Assembly: GCF_037974355.1 (NCBI RefSeq)
Contig: NZ_CP150235.1
Span: 2,976,001-3,040,000, forward strand
DNA from: Paenibacillus sp. FSL R5-0517
GTDB taxonomy: Bacteria > Bacillota > Bacilli > Paenibacillales > Paenibacillaceae
Direction: 5' to 3'
DNA length: 64,000 bases
Each line of letters opens with the position of its first letter. Position 1 is the stretch's first letter. The position numbers and the translations under genes were made by a program. Positions 56,737-64,000 of the stretch are shown here, piece after piece. A model generated the notes under the pieces. That model worked only from the letters and a program-made list of their open reading frames with translations. It had not been told where the DNA came from and did not search any database.

Positions 56737-58502
56737 CTGTAGCAGGATTTATAGGCCGTTTGTTTCGATTCAGGCCATTGTTATTTGTAATCAACGGATT
56801 GTTATGGTGTATATTTCATTCCTTGCCGTTAGCCATTGGTATTGGGATGCAGTGGTTTTTTGATCGCACAACAGTGGGGTCAAATGACTATATGTGGCTT
56901 GCTGTGCCGCTTATCTTTATTGCTTTGGTCCGAATGGCTCGGGTGGGCACATTCTTTGTAGCCTTCTATGCATGGGTTACGTATCTGTATCATGTTCAGG
57001 CGATTTTGCGAACCAACATGCTCGCAGCGATCATGCGCTGGCCGGGCCGTAATCTTCCGGCTTCACCAGGGGAGGCGATGAGTCGCTTTCGGGATGATGT
57101 GGATGAAGTCGTCGAGTATGTAGAATCATGGGTGGACTTCTGGGGACGACTTGTATTTGCTGTTGTGTCCATCGTCATTATGGCGAACATTAATTGGCAG
57201 ATCACATTGGTTGCCGTGCTGCCATTGGTGGTCGTGACCTTACTTAATAACCTGTCGGGGAATCGGGCCCGGAAATATGCACAGGTTAACCGCGAAGCGA
57301 CTGGGCGAATTACCAGTTTTATTGCGGAAACGTTTGGAGCTGTGCAAGCCCTGAAACTGGGTCAGGCGGAAGAGAACGTCTCTTCACGTTTTGACCAGTT
57401 GAATGAGGATCGTCGTCAGGCTGCACTCCGGGACAATCTGTTCAAACAGTGGATGAGATCAATGAATCAGCATGTGCTCAGTATCTGCACCGGGCTGATT
57501 CTACTGATGTGTGCAGCTGAGATGAAAGCAGGGAACTTTACCGTAGGTGATTTTGCCTTATTCACCAGTTATCTGGCTAATATCGGATTTAGCATTTCAC
57601 TGTTTGGTTATATGGTGTTTCAGCACAAAAGGCTTAAGGTATCCTATGATCGTATGCGCAAGCTATTTCGCCCAGGGGAAGAAGACCAGATCATGGATTC
57701 GAGAGAAATCTACCTGTATGAAGATCCGCCAGAGCTTGTAAGTGAACAGAGAGATCCCAAGGAGAAATTGCAATCGCTTGAGGTGAAGAATCTGACATAT
57801 CAATACCCGAATTCTGCAAATGGCATAGAAGAGATCAGTTTCCGTCTGCAACGCGGACAATTTCTGGTCATTACGGGACGGATCGGGTCAGGTAAATCAA
57901 CGCTCGTACGCACACTTCTTGGACTGTTACCCAAGCAAAAAGGGGACATTCACTGGAATGGAGCAGCTGTTGATCCAGCCACGTTCCTGATGCCGCCTAG
58001 AGCAGCGTATACCCCACAAGTGCCAAGACTGTTCAGTGATACGTTGAAAGAAAATATCGTCCAGGGTAAACAAGGTAACATGGAGCAAGCGCTGGAGAAA
58101 GCCATTCGTCTGGCTGTGATGGAGAAGGATATCAACCATCTGGATCAGGGGCTTGAGACCCCGGTTGGTCCAAGAGGGGTGATGCTGTCAGGCGGGCAGA
58201 TTCAACGGGCGGCTACAGGGCGCATGTTAATGACGGAGGCGGATTTATTTATCTTTGACGATCTGTCCAGTGCACTGGATGTGGAGACCGAACAACAAGT
58301 ATGGGAAGGGTTGTTCCAAGAGCCGGATGTCACCTGCATCGCGGTTTCTCACCGCAGGGCAGCGCTCTCCAAAGCAGATCATATTATCGTGATGAAAGAT
58401 GGACGCATTGAAGCGGAGGGAAGCTTGGCTGAATTGCTTGCTACCAATGAAGAGATGCAACTGCTGTGGCAAGGCGAACAAACTCCCGCTAAAGTAGGAT
58501 AG
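56733..58502 (+). CDS. ABC exporter half-transporter (subunit 2)
   Basis: A 589-residue partner of the preceding half-transporter, overlapping it by 4 bp (ATGA). It has six membrane helices, Walker A GRIGSGKST (382-390), a canonical LSGGQ signature, and Walker B FIFDD with Asp510 in the place of the catalytic Glu. Together with the LSAGE of subunit 1 this makes one non-hydrolysing composite site, as in heterodimeric multidrug exporters such as BmrCD and TM287/288. The substrate is probably a drug or lipid-like molecule. Confidence 0.88.
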   Translation: MTVAGFIGRLFRFRPLLFVINGLLWCIFHSLPLAIGIGMQWFFDRTTVGSNDYMWLAVPLIFIALVRMARVGTFFVAFYAWVTYLYHVQAILRTNMLAAIMRWPGRNLPASPGEAMSRFRDDVDEVVEYVESWVDFWGRLVFAVVSIVIMANINWQITLVAVLPLVVVTLLNNLSGNRARKYAQVNREATGRITSFIAETFGAVQALKLGQAEENVSSRFDQLNEDRRQAALRDNLFKQWMRSMNQHVLSICTGLILLMCAAEMKAGNFTVGDFALFTSYLANIGFSISLFGYMVFQHKRLKVSYDRMRKLFRPGEEDQIMDSREIYLYEDPPELVSEQRDPKEKLQSLEVKNLTYQYPNSANGIEEISFRLQRGQFLVITGRIGSGKSTLVRTLLGLLPKQKGDIHWNGAAVDPATFLMPPRAAYTPQVPRLFSDTLKENIVQGKQGNMEQALEKAIRLAVMEKDINHLDQGLETPVGPRGVMLSGGQIQRAATGRMLMTEADLFIFDDLSSALDVETEQQVWEGLFQEPDVTCIAVSHRRAALSKADHIIVMKDGRIEAEGSLAELLATNEEMQLLWQGEQTPAKVG

Positions 58503-58534
58503 CTTTGAATAAATTAGAAAAGCCAATAAAAACC

Positions 58535-58590
58535 AAAAAAGCCTTACAGACGTTTACTCCTTGAAAGAGTATAGTCTGTAAGGCTTTTTC
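58535..58590. terminator. Bidirectional terminator
   Basis: AAAAAAGCCTTACAGAC pairs with GTCTGTAAGGCTTTTT; it lies between the convergent ABC and heme O synthase genes. Confidence 0.88.
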
Positions 58591-58611
58591 GTTATAACGA
58601 GTGTAACGGTT

Positions 58612-59541
58612 TTATCTCATCATTTGAGCAATCAAGGAATACGCAATGATGACCAGGAAGATAATAGTGATATGGTTAATGGAGAAGATAAACATCCGTT
58701 TGGACCATTTCTCCGTTTCTTTCCGATCAAAGGTAGCCACACTGAGAATGAGCCAGGCCAAGGTAACCAGAAATGCCACAATAGCGACAAAAGGACTCAT
58801 CGGCCAGAATAAAAAGCTGGATATCAGCAAGAGTACCAGATATACATTCGTCTGAATGTATGTCCGTCTAATACCTTTAACGACAGGCAACATGGGAACA
58901 CCAGCAGCTTTGTATTCGTCAAAACGACGAATTGCAATGCCATAGAAGTGAGGCATTTGCCATAGGAGCATCGTTACGACCAATGCCCAGATCTCAAAAT
59001 GACCCAGTTCCGGTGAAATGGCTGCCCAACCGATAAGCGGAGGCACAGCCCCTGAAAGACTTCCCACTTCCGTGTTGTAGATCGTTGTACGTTTGGTCCA
59101 CATCGTGTATGGGAACACGTAAAGCAACAGTCCCAAAATACCGAATACGGCAGCAGATGGGGAAGCGATGTACAACATGATGCCCCCGATGATGGTGATT
59201 GCAATACCGAGAATTAACCCCGACTTGGTATCTACGCGTCCCGTAACGGTAGGACGTGTCTTCGTGCGCTCCATAATCGCGTCAATATCGCGATCATACA
59301 AGTTGTTAAACACCCCTGCAGCCCCAATAATAAGGGAAGACCCGATAAAAGAAAGAATAATTGGTACAATATTAGCTAAGATTGAAGCATCAAATACATA
59401 TAAAGCCAAACTTAAACCCGCAAACATGGCGATCAGGTTGGACTTGATGATTCCGATTTTGATCGTATCGAAGAATACTTTCGGAATCGAGCTATACTCC
59501 AGGCTGATATTGGTCTGTGAACCATTGTTCAATGTTTTCAA
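58612..59541 (-). CDS. ctaB: Protoheme IX farnesyltransferase (heme O synthase)
   Basis: A 309-residue UbiA-superfamily membrane enzyme with about nine helices that adds a farnesyl group to heme B for cytochrome oxidases. NNLYDRDIDAIMERTKTRP is the prenyl-diphosphate-binding Asp-rich motif and RFDEYKAAGVPMLPVVKG the second one. The start appears to be TTG at 59541, with AGGAAG 7 nt upstream. The gene stands alone; oxidase genes are not adjacent. Confidence 0.9.
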   Translation of the reverse strand: MKTLNNGSQTNISLEYSSIPKVFFDTIKIGIIKSNLIAMFAGLSLALYVFDASILANIVPIILSFIGSSLIIGAAGVFNNLYDRDIDAIMERTKTRPTVTGRVDTKSGLILGIAITIIGGIMLYIASPSAAVFGILGLLLYVFPYTMWTKRTTIYNTEVGSLSGAVPPLIGWAAISPELGHFEIWALVVTMLLWQMPHFYGIAIRRFDEYKAAGVPMLPVVKGIRRTYIQTNVYLVLLLISSFLFWPMSPFVAIVAFLVTLAWLILSVATFDRKETEKWSKRMFIFSINHITIIFLVIIAYSLIAQMMR

Positions 59542-59704
59542 GAACTCACTTCCTATATCTATACTTATATATTATGTCGCTATTATACCATTCAATACAC
59601 TATGTGATTTAATTAACGTTTTAGTATTTAAAATAATGTCATTTGATTGTGAACAATTTAAAAACAAGGTTTTTTTTAATTGTTAAATAATTATTTCTGT
59701 GTTA

Positions 59705-59800
59705 CAGGAGAGAAGCAGAAAATCCGTGGATAACAGTGATGTGAAGTTTGTTCTATCATTAGTAGTGTAATTGTAAATGTTCTTTTGTTCAACTCACATA
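59705..59800. repeat. Repeat-element fragment, copy D
   Basis: About 96 bp resembling the right half of copy B: GAGAAGCAGAAAAT, GGATAACAGTGAT, TTGTTCTATCATT, AGTGTAATTGTAAATGTTC and a TTGTTCAACTCACATA end. The left terminal repeat is not recognisable. Confidence 0.5.
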
Positions 59801-59862
59801 GGGTGGATTGAAGAATGTAAACCAAGATATAGGTTGCAAAATGTCTGAGATTTGTATATTGT

Positions 59863-59943
59863 AGATATAAGATATCTTTAATGGTTTTATTTTAAATGAT
59901 TTTACGTAAATCTCCGAATGATTTTTCTTAAGAGAAAGCGGAG
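59863..59943 (+). promoter_or_regulatory. Dyad and leader hairpin before the flavoprotein gene
   Basis: AGATAT-AAG-ATATCT (59863-59877) is an inverted repeat in a promoter-like stretch. CTCCG (59912-59916) pairs with CGGAG (59939-59943) around an inner TTTTTCTT/AAGAGAAA region, then GTTATTTTT follows, giving a terminator-like shape in the 5' leader. Function is unproven. Confidence 0.4.
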
Positions 59944-59996
59944 GTTATTTTTAGAAGTCAATTAGAGATATTAAATGTCTGGAAAGGGTGAATAAT

Positions 59997-60926
59997 ATGA
60001 GTAATACGAATCAACTCTTGGATGTACTTATTATTGGTGGAGGACCAGCGGGGCTTAATGCAGCCCTTGTACTCGGCAGAGCCCGCAAGAACGTCGTAGT
60101 CATCGACGATGAGACACCGCGAAACTGGGTTACAAAGGAGACGCATGGGTTTGTGACGAGAGATGGGGCCAGTCCTCGTGAATTTCGCAAAGCGGCAAAA
60201 GAGCAGATTGCAGCATACCCTTCAGTTCAATTTGCATCGGATACGGCAGTAGCAGTTACAGGTAGTGATGGTGATTTTGTAATCCAGACTACACAGGGGA
60301 CAAGCTATCGCACGAAAAAGATTTTGTTTGCAGTAGGTAAGAAAGATCTGCCTCTGGATATTAACGGATTAACAGAGGTTTATGGCAAAAGTGCGTTTGT
60401 GTGTCCATATTGTGACGGATGGGAGCTAAGAGACCAGTCGTTGGTCATCATCGTTAGTGGAGATAAGGCATTACATATGGCAAAAGTCATATCCGGCTGG
60501 ACAGATCGTTATACAATCTGTACGAATGGATCAGATTCCTTGACCGATGAGGAGCGTGAAGAGCTGAAACAGCATCATGTTACTGTATTCGATGCACCAG
60601 TTAAATCCATTGACTCTGAAAAAGGAATGGTAAAGCAAGTTGTACTGAATGACGGTACAGCGATTCCATGCACGGGAGTTTTCTTCCAACCCAAACTGTT
60701 CACCGGATCAGAACTGCCGAAGGCCATCGGTTGTGATATTTCAGAATCAGGAACAGTTATCGTTGATGCTTCGGGCAAAACATCCATAGCGGGTGTGTAC
60801 AGTGCAGGTGATGCAGCCTCTGAGTTGTATCAGGCCATTACGGCTGCGTCCCTGGGAGCATTGTCTGCAGTAAGTATTAATACTGAATTGAATTTTGAGA
60901 AGTGGGATGAGCCAAGTCAGCATTAG
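59997..60926 (+). CDS. Thioredoxin-reductase-like FAD/NAD(P) oxidoreductase
   Basis: A 309-residue flavoprotein with the FAD motif GGGPAGLNAA and the ATP-like GDAASELYQA segment near the end. A redox CPYCDGWE motif sits about 140 residues in, as in thioredoxin reductase. The second nucleotide motif, normally GGGDSA, reads VSGDKA, which weakens NAD(P)H-binding predictions. The ATG at 59997 has GGAAAGGG about 9 nt upstream. Candidate reactions: disulfide reduction or oxidation of small molecules in secondary metabolism. Confidence 0.8.
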   Translation: MSNTNQLLDVLIIGGGPAGLNAALVLGRARKNVVVIDDETPRNWVTKETHGFVTRDGASPREFRKAAKEQIAAYPSVQFASDTAVAVTGSDGDFVIQTTQGTSYRTKKILFAVGKKDLPLDINGLTEVYGKSAFVCPYCDGWELRDQSLVIIVSGDKALHMAKVISGWTDRYTICTNGSDSLTDEEREELKQHHVTVFDAPVKSIDSEKGMVKQVVLNDGTAIPCTGVFFQPKLFTGSELPKAIGCDISESGTVIVDASGKTSIAGVYSAGDAASELYQAITAASLGALSAVSINTELNFEKWDEPSQH

Positions 60927-60987
60927 ATTATATGAATCAGTGTTATAGAACCAATAGAACCATAGCGATAGCGTCACAAGTTCACAC

Positions 60988-61024
60988 AGTAGGGGATTGC
61001 ATATGCAATCCTCTACTTGTTGTT
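60988..61024 (+). terminator. Terminator after the flavoprotein gene
   Basis: A 13-bp near-perfect stem around an ATAT loop, followed by a T/G-rich run rather than a pure T-tract. Confidence 0.65.
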
Positions 61025-61114
61025 TTCAGCCTTAACGTTGAACGATTCCAAAGAGAGGGAGCAACCGGAAGAAAATTTGATATCAAGTTTAAATTGATTT
61101 ATCATATTATTAAA

Positions 61115-61132
61115 TGATAGATATCACTATCA
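61115..61132. promoter_or_regulatory. Candidate operator ahead of the P450 gene
   Basis: TGATAG-ATATCA-CTATCA is an 18-bp inverted repeat just upstream of the leader ORF. Its arms and length fit TetR-type regulators, which control many CYP102 genes, but no such regulator gene is adjacent. Confidence 0.5.
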
Positions 61133-61157
61133 ATTATAAGCAAAGGAGAGGTCATAC

Positions 61158-61241
61158 ATGAATGAAAACAGAGCAGCCATCCCTTGGTTAGCGAATACCT
61201 TGCTCCATGACGTACAGATAAGAGGTGATCATCATGAATAA
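61158..61241 (+). CDS. 27-codon ORF upstream of and overlapping the P450 gene
   Basis: An ORF starting [18 protein letters not shown] with AAAGGAGAGG 6-9 nt upstream, a better SD than that of the P450 gene. It ends in a TAA that overlaps the P450 start by 8 bp, so the two may be translationally coupled. The product has no recognised domain. Confidence 0.5.
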   Translation: MNENRAAIPWLANTLLHDVQIRGDHHE

Positions 61242-64000
61242 TACAACTCACATACCACAGCCTAAAATGTATGGACCGCTTGGAAATCTGCCTTTGATTG
61301 ATAAAAATAAACCAACGTTGTCGCTAGGTGCACTGGCTGAACAGTATGGACCGATATATCGACTTACCGTGCCCGGTTATTCCGGTTTAATCGTATCTGG
61401 GCCAGATCTTGTTGCTGAGTTATGTGATGTGTCCCGTTTTGACAAGTTTGTATACAATGAACTCGAAAACGTCCGTGCTTTTGGAGGCGATGGTTTATTC
61501 ACTAGTAGAACATCAGAGCCCAACTGGAAAAAGGCCCATAACATTCTGCTTCCGACTTTCAGCAAGCAGGCCATGAAAGGTTATCATCCCATGATGGTGG
61601 ATATTGCCGAACAGTTAATCAACAAGTGGGCACGCCTCAATTCCAACGATACGATTGATGTTGCAGACGATATGACACGTCTTACGTTGGATACCATTGG
61701 ACTATGTGGATTCAATTATCGGTTTAACAGCTTTTACAGACAGGATCACAGTCCTTTTATTGAGAGCATGGTCAGAGCGCTAAATGAAGCGATGCAGAAA
61801 AGCTCGCGTTTGAAAATTCAGAATCTGCTGATGGTCAAAACCAAACGACAGTTCCAGGACGATATTCAGACGATGTTCTCTCTGGTAGATCAAATTATAG
61901 AGGAACGTAAAGCGAGTTCAGCATCTGAAGAGGTTGACTTGCTCGCTCGTATGTTGAATGGCAAAGATCCAGGGACTGGAGAAATGCTGGATGATGAGAA
62001 TATCCGTTATCAGATTATTACGTTTCTGATTGCCGGACATGAAACAACCAGTGGTTTGTTATCTTTTGCCCTGTATTTCTTATTGAACAATCCTGAATCC
62101 CTTCAAAAGGCGTACGACGAGGTAGATCAGATTTTGGTCAGTGACTCACCACAGTACGAGGAAATTCTTCAGCTTGCCTATATTCGCATGATTCTAAGTG
62201 AATCGCTACGTCTATGGCCAACAGCCCCGGGTTTTGATGTATATGCCAAAGAAGACACCGTCATAGGTGGCAAATATCCCTTGAAGAAAGGGGAGAGTTG
62301 TAGCATTCTTCTGCCCCAGCTTCACCGTGACAGAGAGGCTTGGGGAGAGGATGCGGAGCTGTTCCGTCCAGAGCGATTCGAAGATACGACGAAAGTGCCT
62401 CATCATGCGTATAAACCTTTTGGTAATGGGGAGAGAGCATGTATTGGCATGCAGTTTGCTTTATATGAAGCAGCTCTTGTGCTTGGCATGCTCCTCAAAC
62501 ATTTTGAGCTGATCGATTATAGCAATTATGAATTGGATGTTAAACAGACGCTGACGTTGAAGCCGGGAGACTTCCGAATCCAGGTGAAAGCGCGCGCGGC
62601 TACGCAGCCGATGAATAAGGCAACTGTATATGCAAAAGAGAAACCTGATGTTGTTCATAAAAATGTAGCAAGCAACCGTCAGATGGGAGAAAATGTGTTC
62701 GTTGAAGCAGATGGTGATCCATCACTCCTGGTGTTGTATGGTTCCAATCTGGGAACGGCAGAAGGCATTGCCAGGGAACTTGTGGAGAAAGGTCGTTCGT
62801 ATGGCATCCCAAGTGAAGCTGCAACTCTGAATGAATGGATGGGCCGTTTACCCCGTCAGGGGGTGGTTCTCATCGTCACTGCTTCGTATAATGGTAAACC
62901 ACCACAAAATGCTACAGCATTTGTAGACTGGTTGAAGGAAGCGGAGTCAGAGGATGCACGGGATGTGAACTATGCAATTTTGGGCTGTGGAGATCGAAGC
63001 TGGTCGGGAACATACCAGAGTATTCCGCGATTAATGGATGAGAAACTTGAAAATTTAGGTGGCAATCGATTGTTATCCCGCGGTGAAGCCGATGCCGGAG
63101 GTGATATCGAGAAACAAGTCGAGGCATGGCAGCATATGTTGTGGCCGCAGGTGTTGAACGCTCTGGGAATCAACGCGGAAGTAGTGAAGCCAACCCGGCC
63201 AAGCACAAGGGGAATTCAAATGGAGTTTGTCCATCAGGAAGCTGAGATGCCGCTTGCACAAACATATGATGCCAGCTATGCCACGGTATTAGTTAATAAA
63301 GAACTTCAGGAGATGGGAAGTGGGAGAAGCACACGTCACATTGAGGTGTTGCTTCCTAAAGGTATGACCTATAGAGAAGGCGATCATCTAGGCGTGTTGC
63401 CTAACAATCAGTCGCAGAATGTGGACCGGGTTCTGAGTCGGTTCGGGTTAAGTGGAGATGTCCATGTACAATTAACTTCGGACACGAAACACCTTACACA
63501 TCTTCCCCTTAACCGTCCCGTCAAGGTACAAGAGTTGCTCACTCAATGTGTGGAACTGCAAACACCTGCTACCAGAACACAGTTGCAGGAGTTGGCTAAT
63601 CATACGGTATGCCCCCCTCATAAGCGTGAACTGGAAGGCATGTTGGACGAGAACGGCTATAGGGATTATATTCTTGCCCATCGAATCACCATGTTGGACC
63701 TGTTAGAAAAATATGAGGCGTGTGAGTTGCCTTTTGAAAAGTGTATTGAACTATTACCGCCGCTTAAACCCAGATATTATTCAATATCCAGCTCACCACG
63801 ACTGAATTCGGAGCAAGCAAGCATAACCGTATCGGTAGTAAGAGAGCCTGCGTGGAGTGGCAGGGGCGAATACCTTGGCGTTGCCTCATCATACCTCGCC
63901 AGTTGCCAATCCGGAGAACGTATACTGATGTTTGTACGGACGCCGGAATCCGAATTTGTTCTATCGGAAGAGGCCGATGTTCCCATGATCATGGTGGGAC
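61234..64000 (+). CDS. cypD: Bifunctional P450 / NADPH-P450 reductase, CYP102 type (truncated by window end)
   Basis: The first 922 codons of a self-sufficient fatty-acid hydroxylase. The P450 domain (1-450) has AGHETTS (267-273), ESLRLWP (I- and K-helix motifs) and heme-binding [10 protein letters not shown] with Cys403. The FMN domain (about 490-640) begins [15 protein letters not shown]. The FAD/NADPH domain begins near residue 665; RYYSISSSP (about 845) is its FAD-binding segment. The 3' end, including the NADPH site, lies beyond base 64000. The start at 61234 follows AGAGGTGATC; the ORF is long and continuous. It is not preceded by its own regulator here. Confidence 0.92.
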   Translation, partial: MNNTTHIPQPKMYGPLGNLPLIDKNKPTLSLGALAEQYGPIYRLTVPGYSGLIVSGPDLVAELCDVSRFDKFVYNELENVRAFGGDGLFTSRTSEPNWKKAHNILLPTFSKQAMKGYHPMMVDIAEQLINKWARLNSNDTIDVADDMTRLTLDTIGLCGFNYRFNSFYRQDHSPFIESMVRALNEAMQKSSRLKIQNLLMVKTKRQFQDDIQTMFSLVDQIIEERKASSASEEVDLLARMLNGKDPGTGEMLDDENIRYQIITFLIAGHETTSGLLSFALYFLLNNPESLQKAYDEVDQILVSDSPQYEEILQLAYIRMILSESLRLWPTAPGFDVYAKEDTVIGGKYPLKKGESCSILLPQLHRDREAWGEDAELFRPERFEDTTKVPHHAYKPFGNGERACIGMQFALYEAALVLGMLLKHFELIDYSNYELDVKQTLTLKPGDFRIQVKARAATQPMNKATVYAKEKPDVVHKNVASNRQMGENVFVEADGDPSLLVLYGSNLGTAEGIARELVEKGRSYGIPSEAATLNEWMGRLPRQGVVLIVTASYNGKPPQNATAFVDWLKEAESEDARDVNYAILGCGDRSWSGTYQSIPRLMDEKLENLGGNRLLSRGEADAGGDIEKQVEAWQHMLWPQVLNALGINAEVVKPTRPSTRGIQMEFVHQEAEMPLAQTYDASYATVLVNKELQEMGSGRSTRHIEVLLPKGMTYREGDHLGVLPNNQSQNVDRVLSRFGLSGDVHVQLTSDTKHLTHLPLNRPVKVQELLTQCVELQTPATRTQLQELANHTVCPPHKRELEGMLDENGYRDYILAHRITMLDLLEKYEACELPFEKCIELLPPLKPRYYSISSSPRLNSEQASITVSVVREPAWSGRGEYLGVASSYLASCQSGERILMFVRTPESEFVLSEEADVPMIMVG

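Overview
The window looks like a chromosomal stretch of a Paenibacillus-type Firmicute. The reasons are strong Shine-Dalgarno sites, frequent TTG/GTG starts, moderate G+C, catabolite-repression (cre) sites, LicT antiterminator targets, a T-box, RNase J, a BirA-type biotin operator and a CYP102-type P450 fusion. The genus is an inference from gene content; no rRNA or tRNA gene was seen. LAYOUT: 0-3.6 kb is an L-rhamnose catabolic pair (aldolase/dehydrogenase fusion and rhamnose isomerase), followed by RNase J. 5.7-10.5 kb is a sucrose unit: LacI-type repressor, GH32 hydrolase and sucrose PTS, with a repressor operator between -35 and -10. 10.6-18.8 kb holds a secreted GH5 glucanase, a lactonase-like amidohydrolase and a beta-glucoside regulon (GH1, licT, bglP) in which each gene has its own ribonucleic antiterminator (RAT). 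18.8-20.7 kb is an ABC-F antibiotic-resistance-type gene behind two stacked leader-peptide attenuators. 20.9-24.2 kb is a biotin ECF transporter split by a BirA-type operator, with an ATPase fused to the transmembrane EcfT subunit. 24.2-29.4 kb is an accessory stretch: acetyltransferases (one broken), an intracellular subtilase with a C-terminal repeat region, and a MerR/SDR pair. 29.6-36.5 kb is a two-component system divergent from a surface-glycosylation operon (GT39, GT2, GtrA, GalU). 36.7-43.5 kb holds a methyltransferase, a T-box-controlled aspartate-semialdehyde dehydrogenase, a MerR/aldo-keto reductase pair, a BASS-type transporter, a lipoprotein and an SDR. 43.6-50.2 kb holds a small zinc-ribbon gene, a TauE-type permease, a 793-residue protein with two isoprenoid-synthase-like halves, and a large PAS hybrid kinase. 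50.3-53.7 kb is an SgrR-like regulator divergent from an MFS exporter. 53.7-58.5 kb is a leader-controlled Stf0 sulfotransferase followed by a heterodimeric ABC exporter. 58.6-64 kb holds heme O synthase, a thioredoxin-reductase-like flavoprotein and a P450/reductase fusion running off the window. MAIN OBSERVATION: the leaders of the ABC-F gene and of the sulfotransferase gene share an unusual layout. Each has a strong promoter, a short peptide, a TAA stop, then an immediately adjacent in-frame TTG-AAT-ACG segment and a downstream intrinsic terminator. The ABC-F leader peptide carries an Arg-Leu-Arg macrolide-stalling motif, and its second leader shows an erm-style set of exclusive hairpins. 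This suggests that the sulfotransferase, and perhaps the ABC exporter after it, belong to an antibiotic-sensing, ribosome-controlled set. The window also carries a family of short inverted-terminal-repeat elements: at least one intact copy, one near-complete copy and two fragments.
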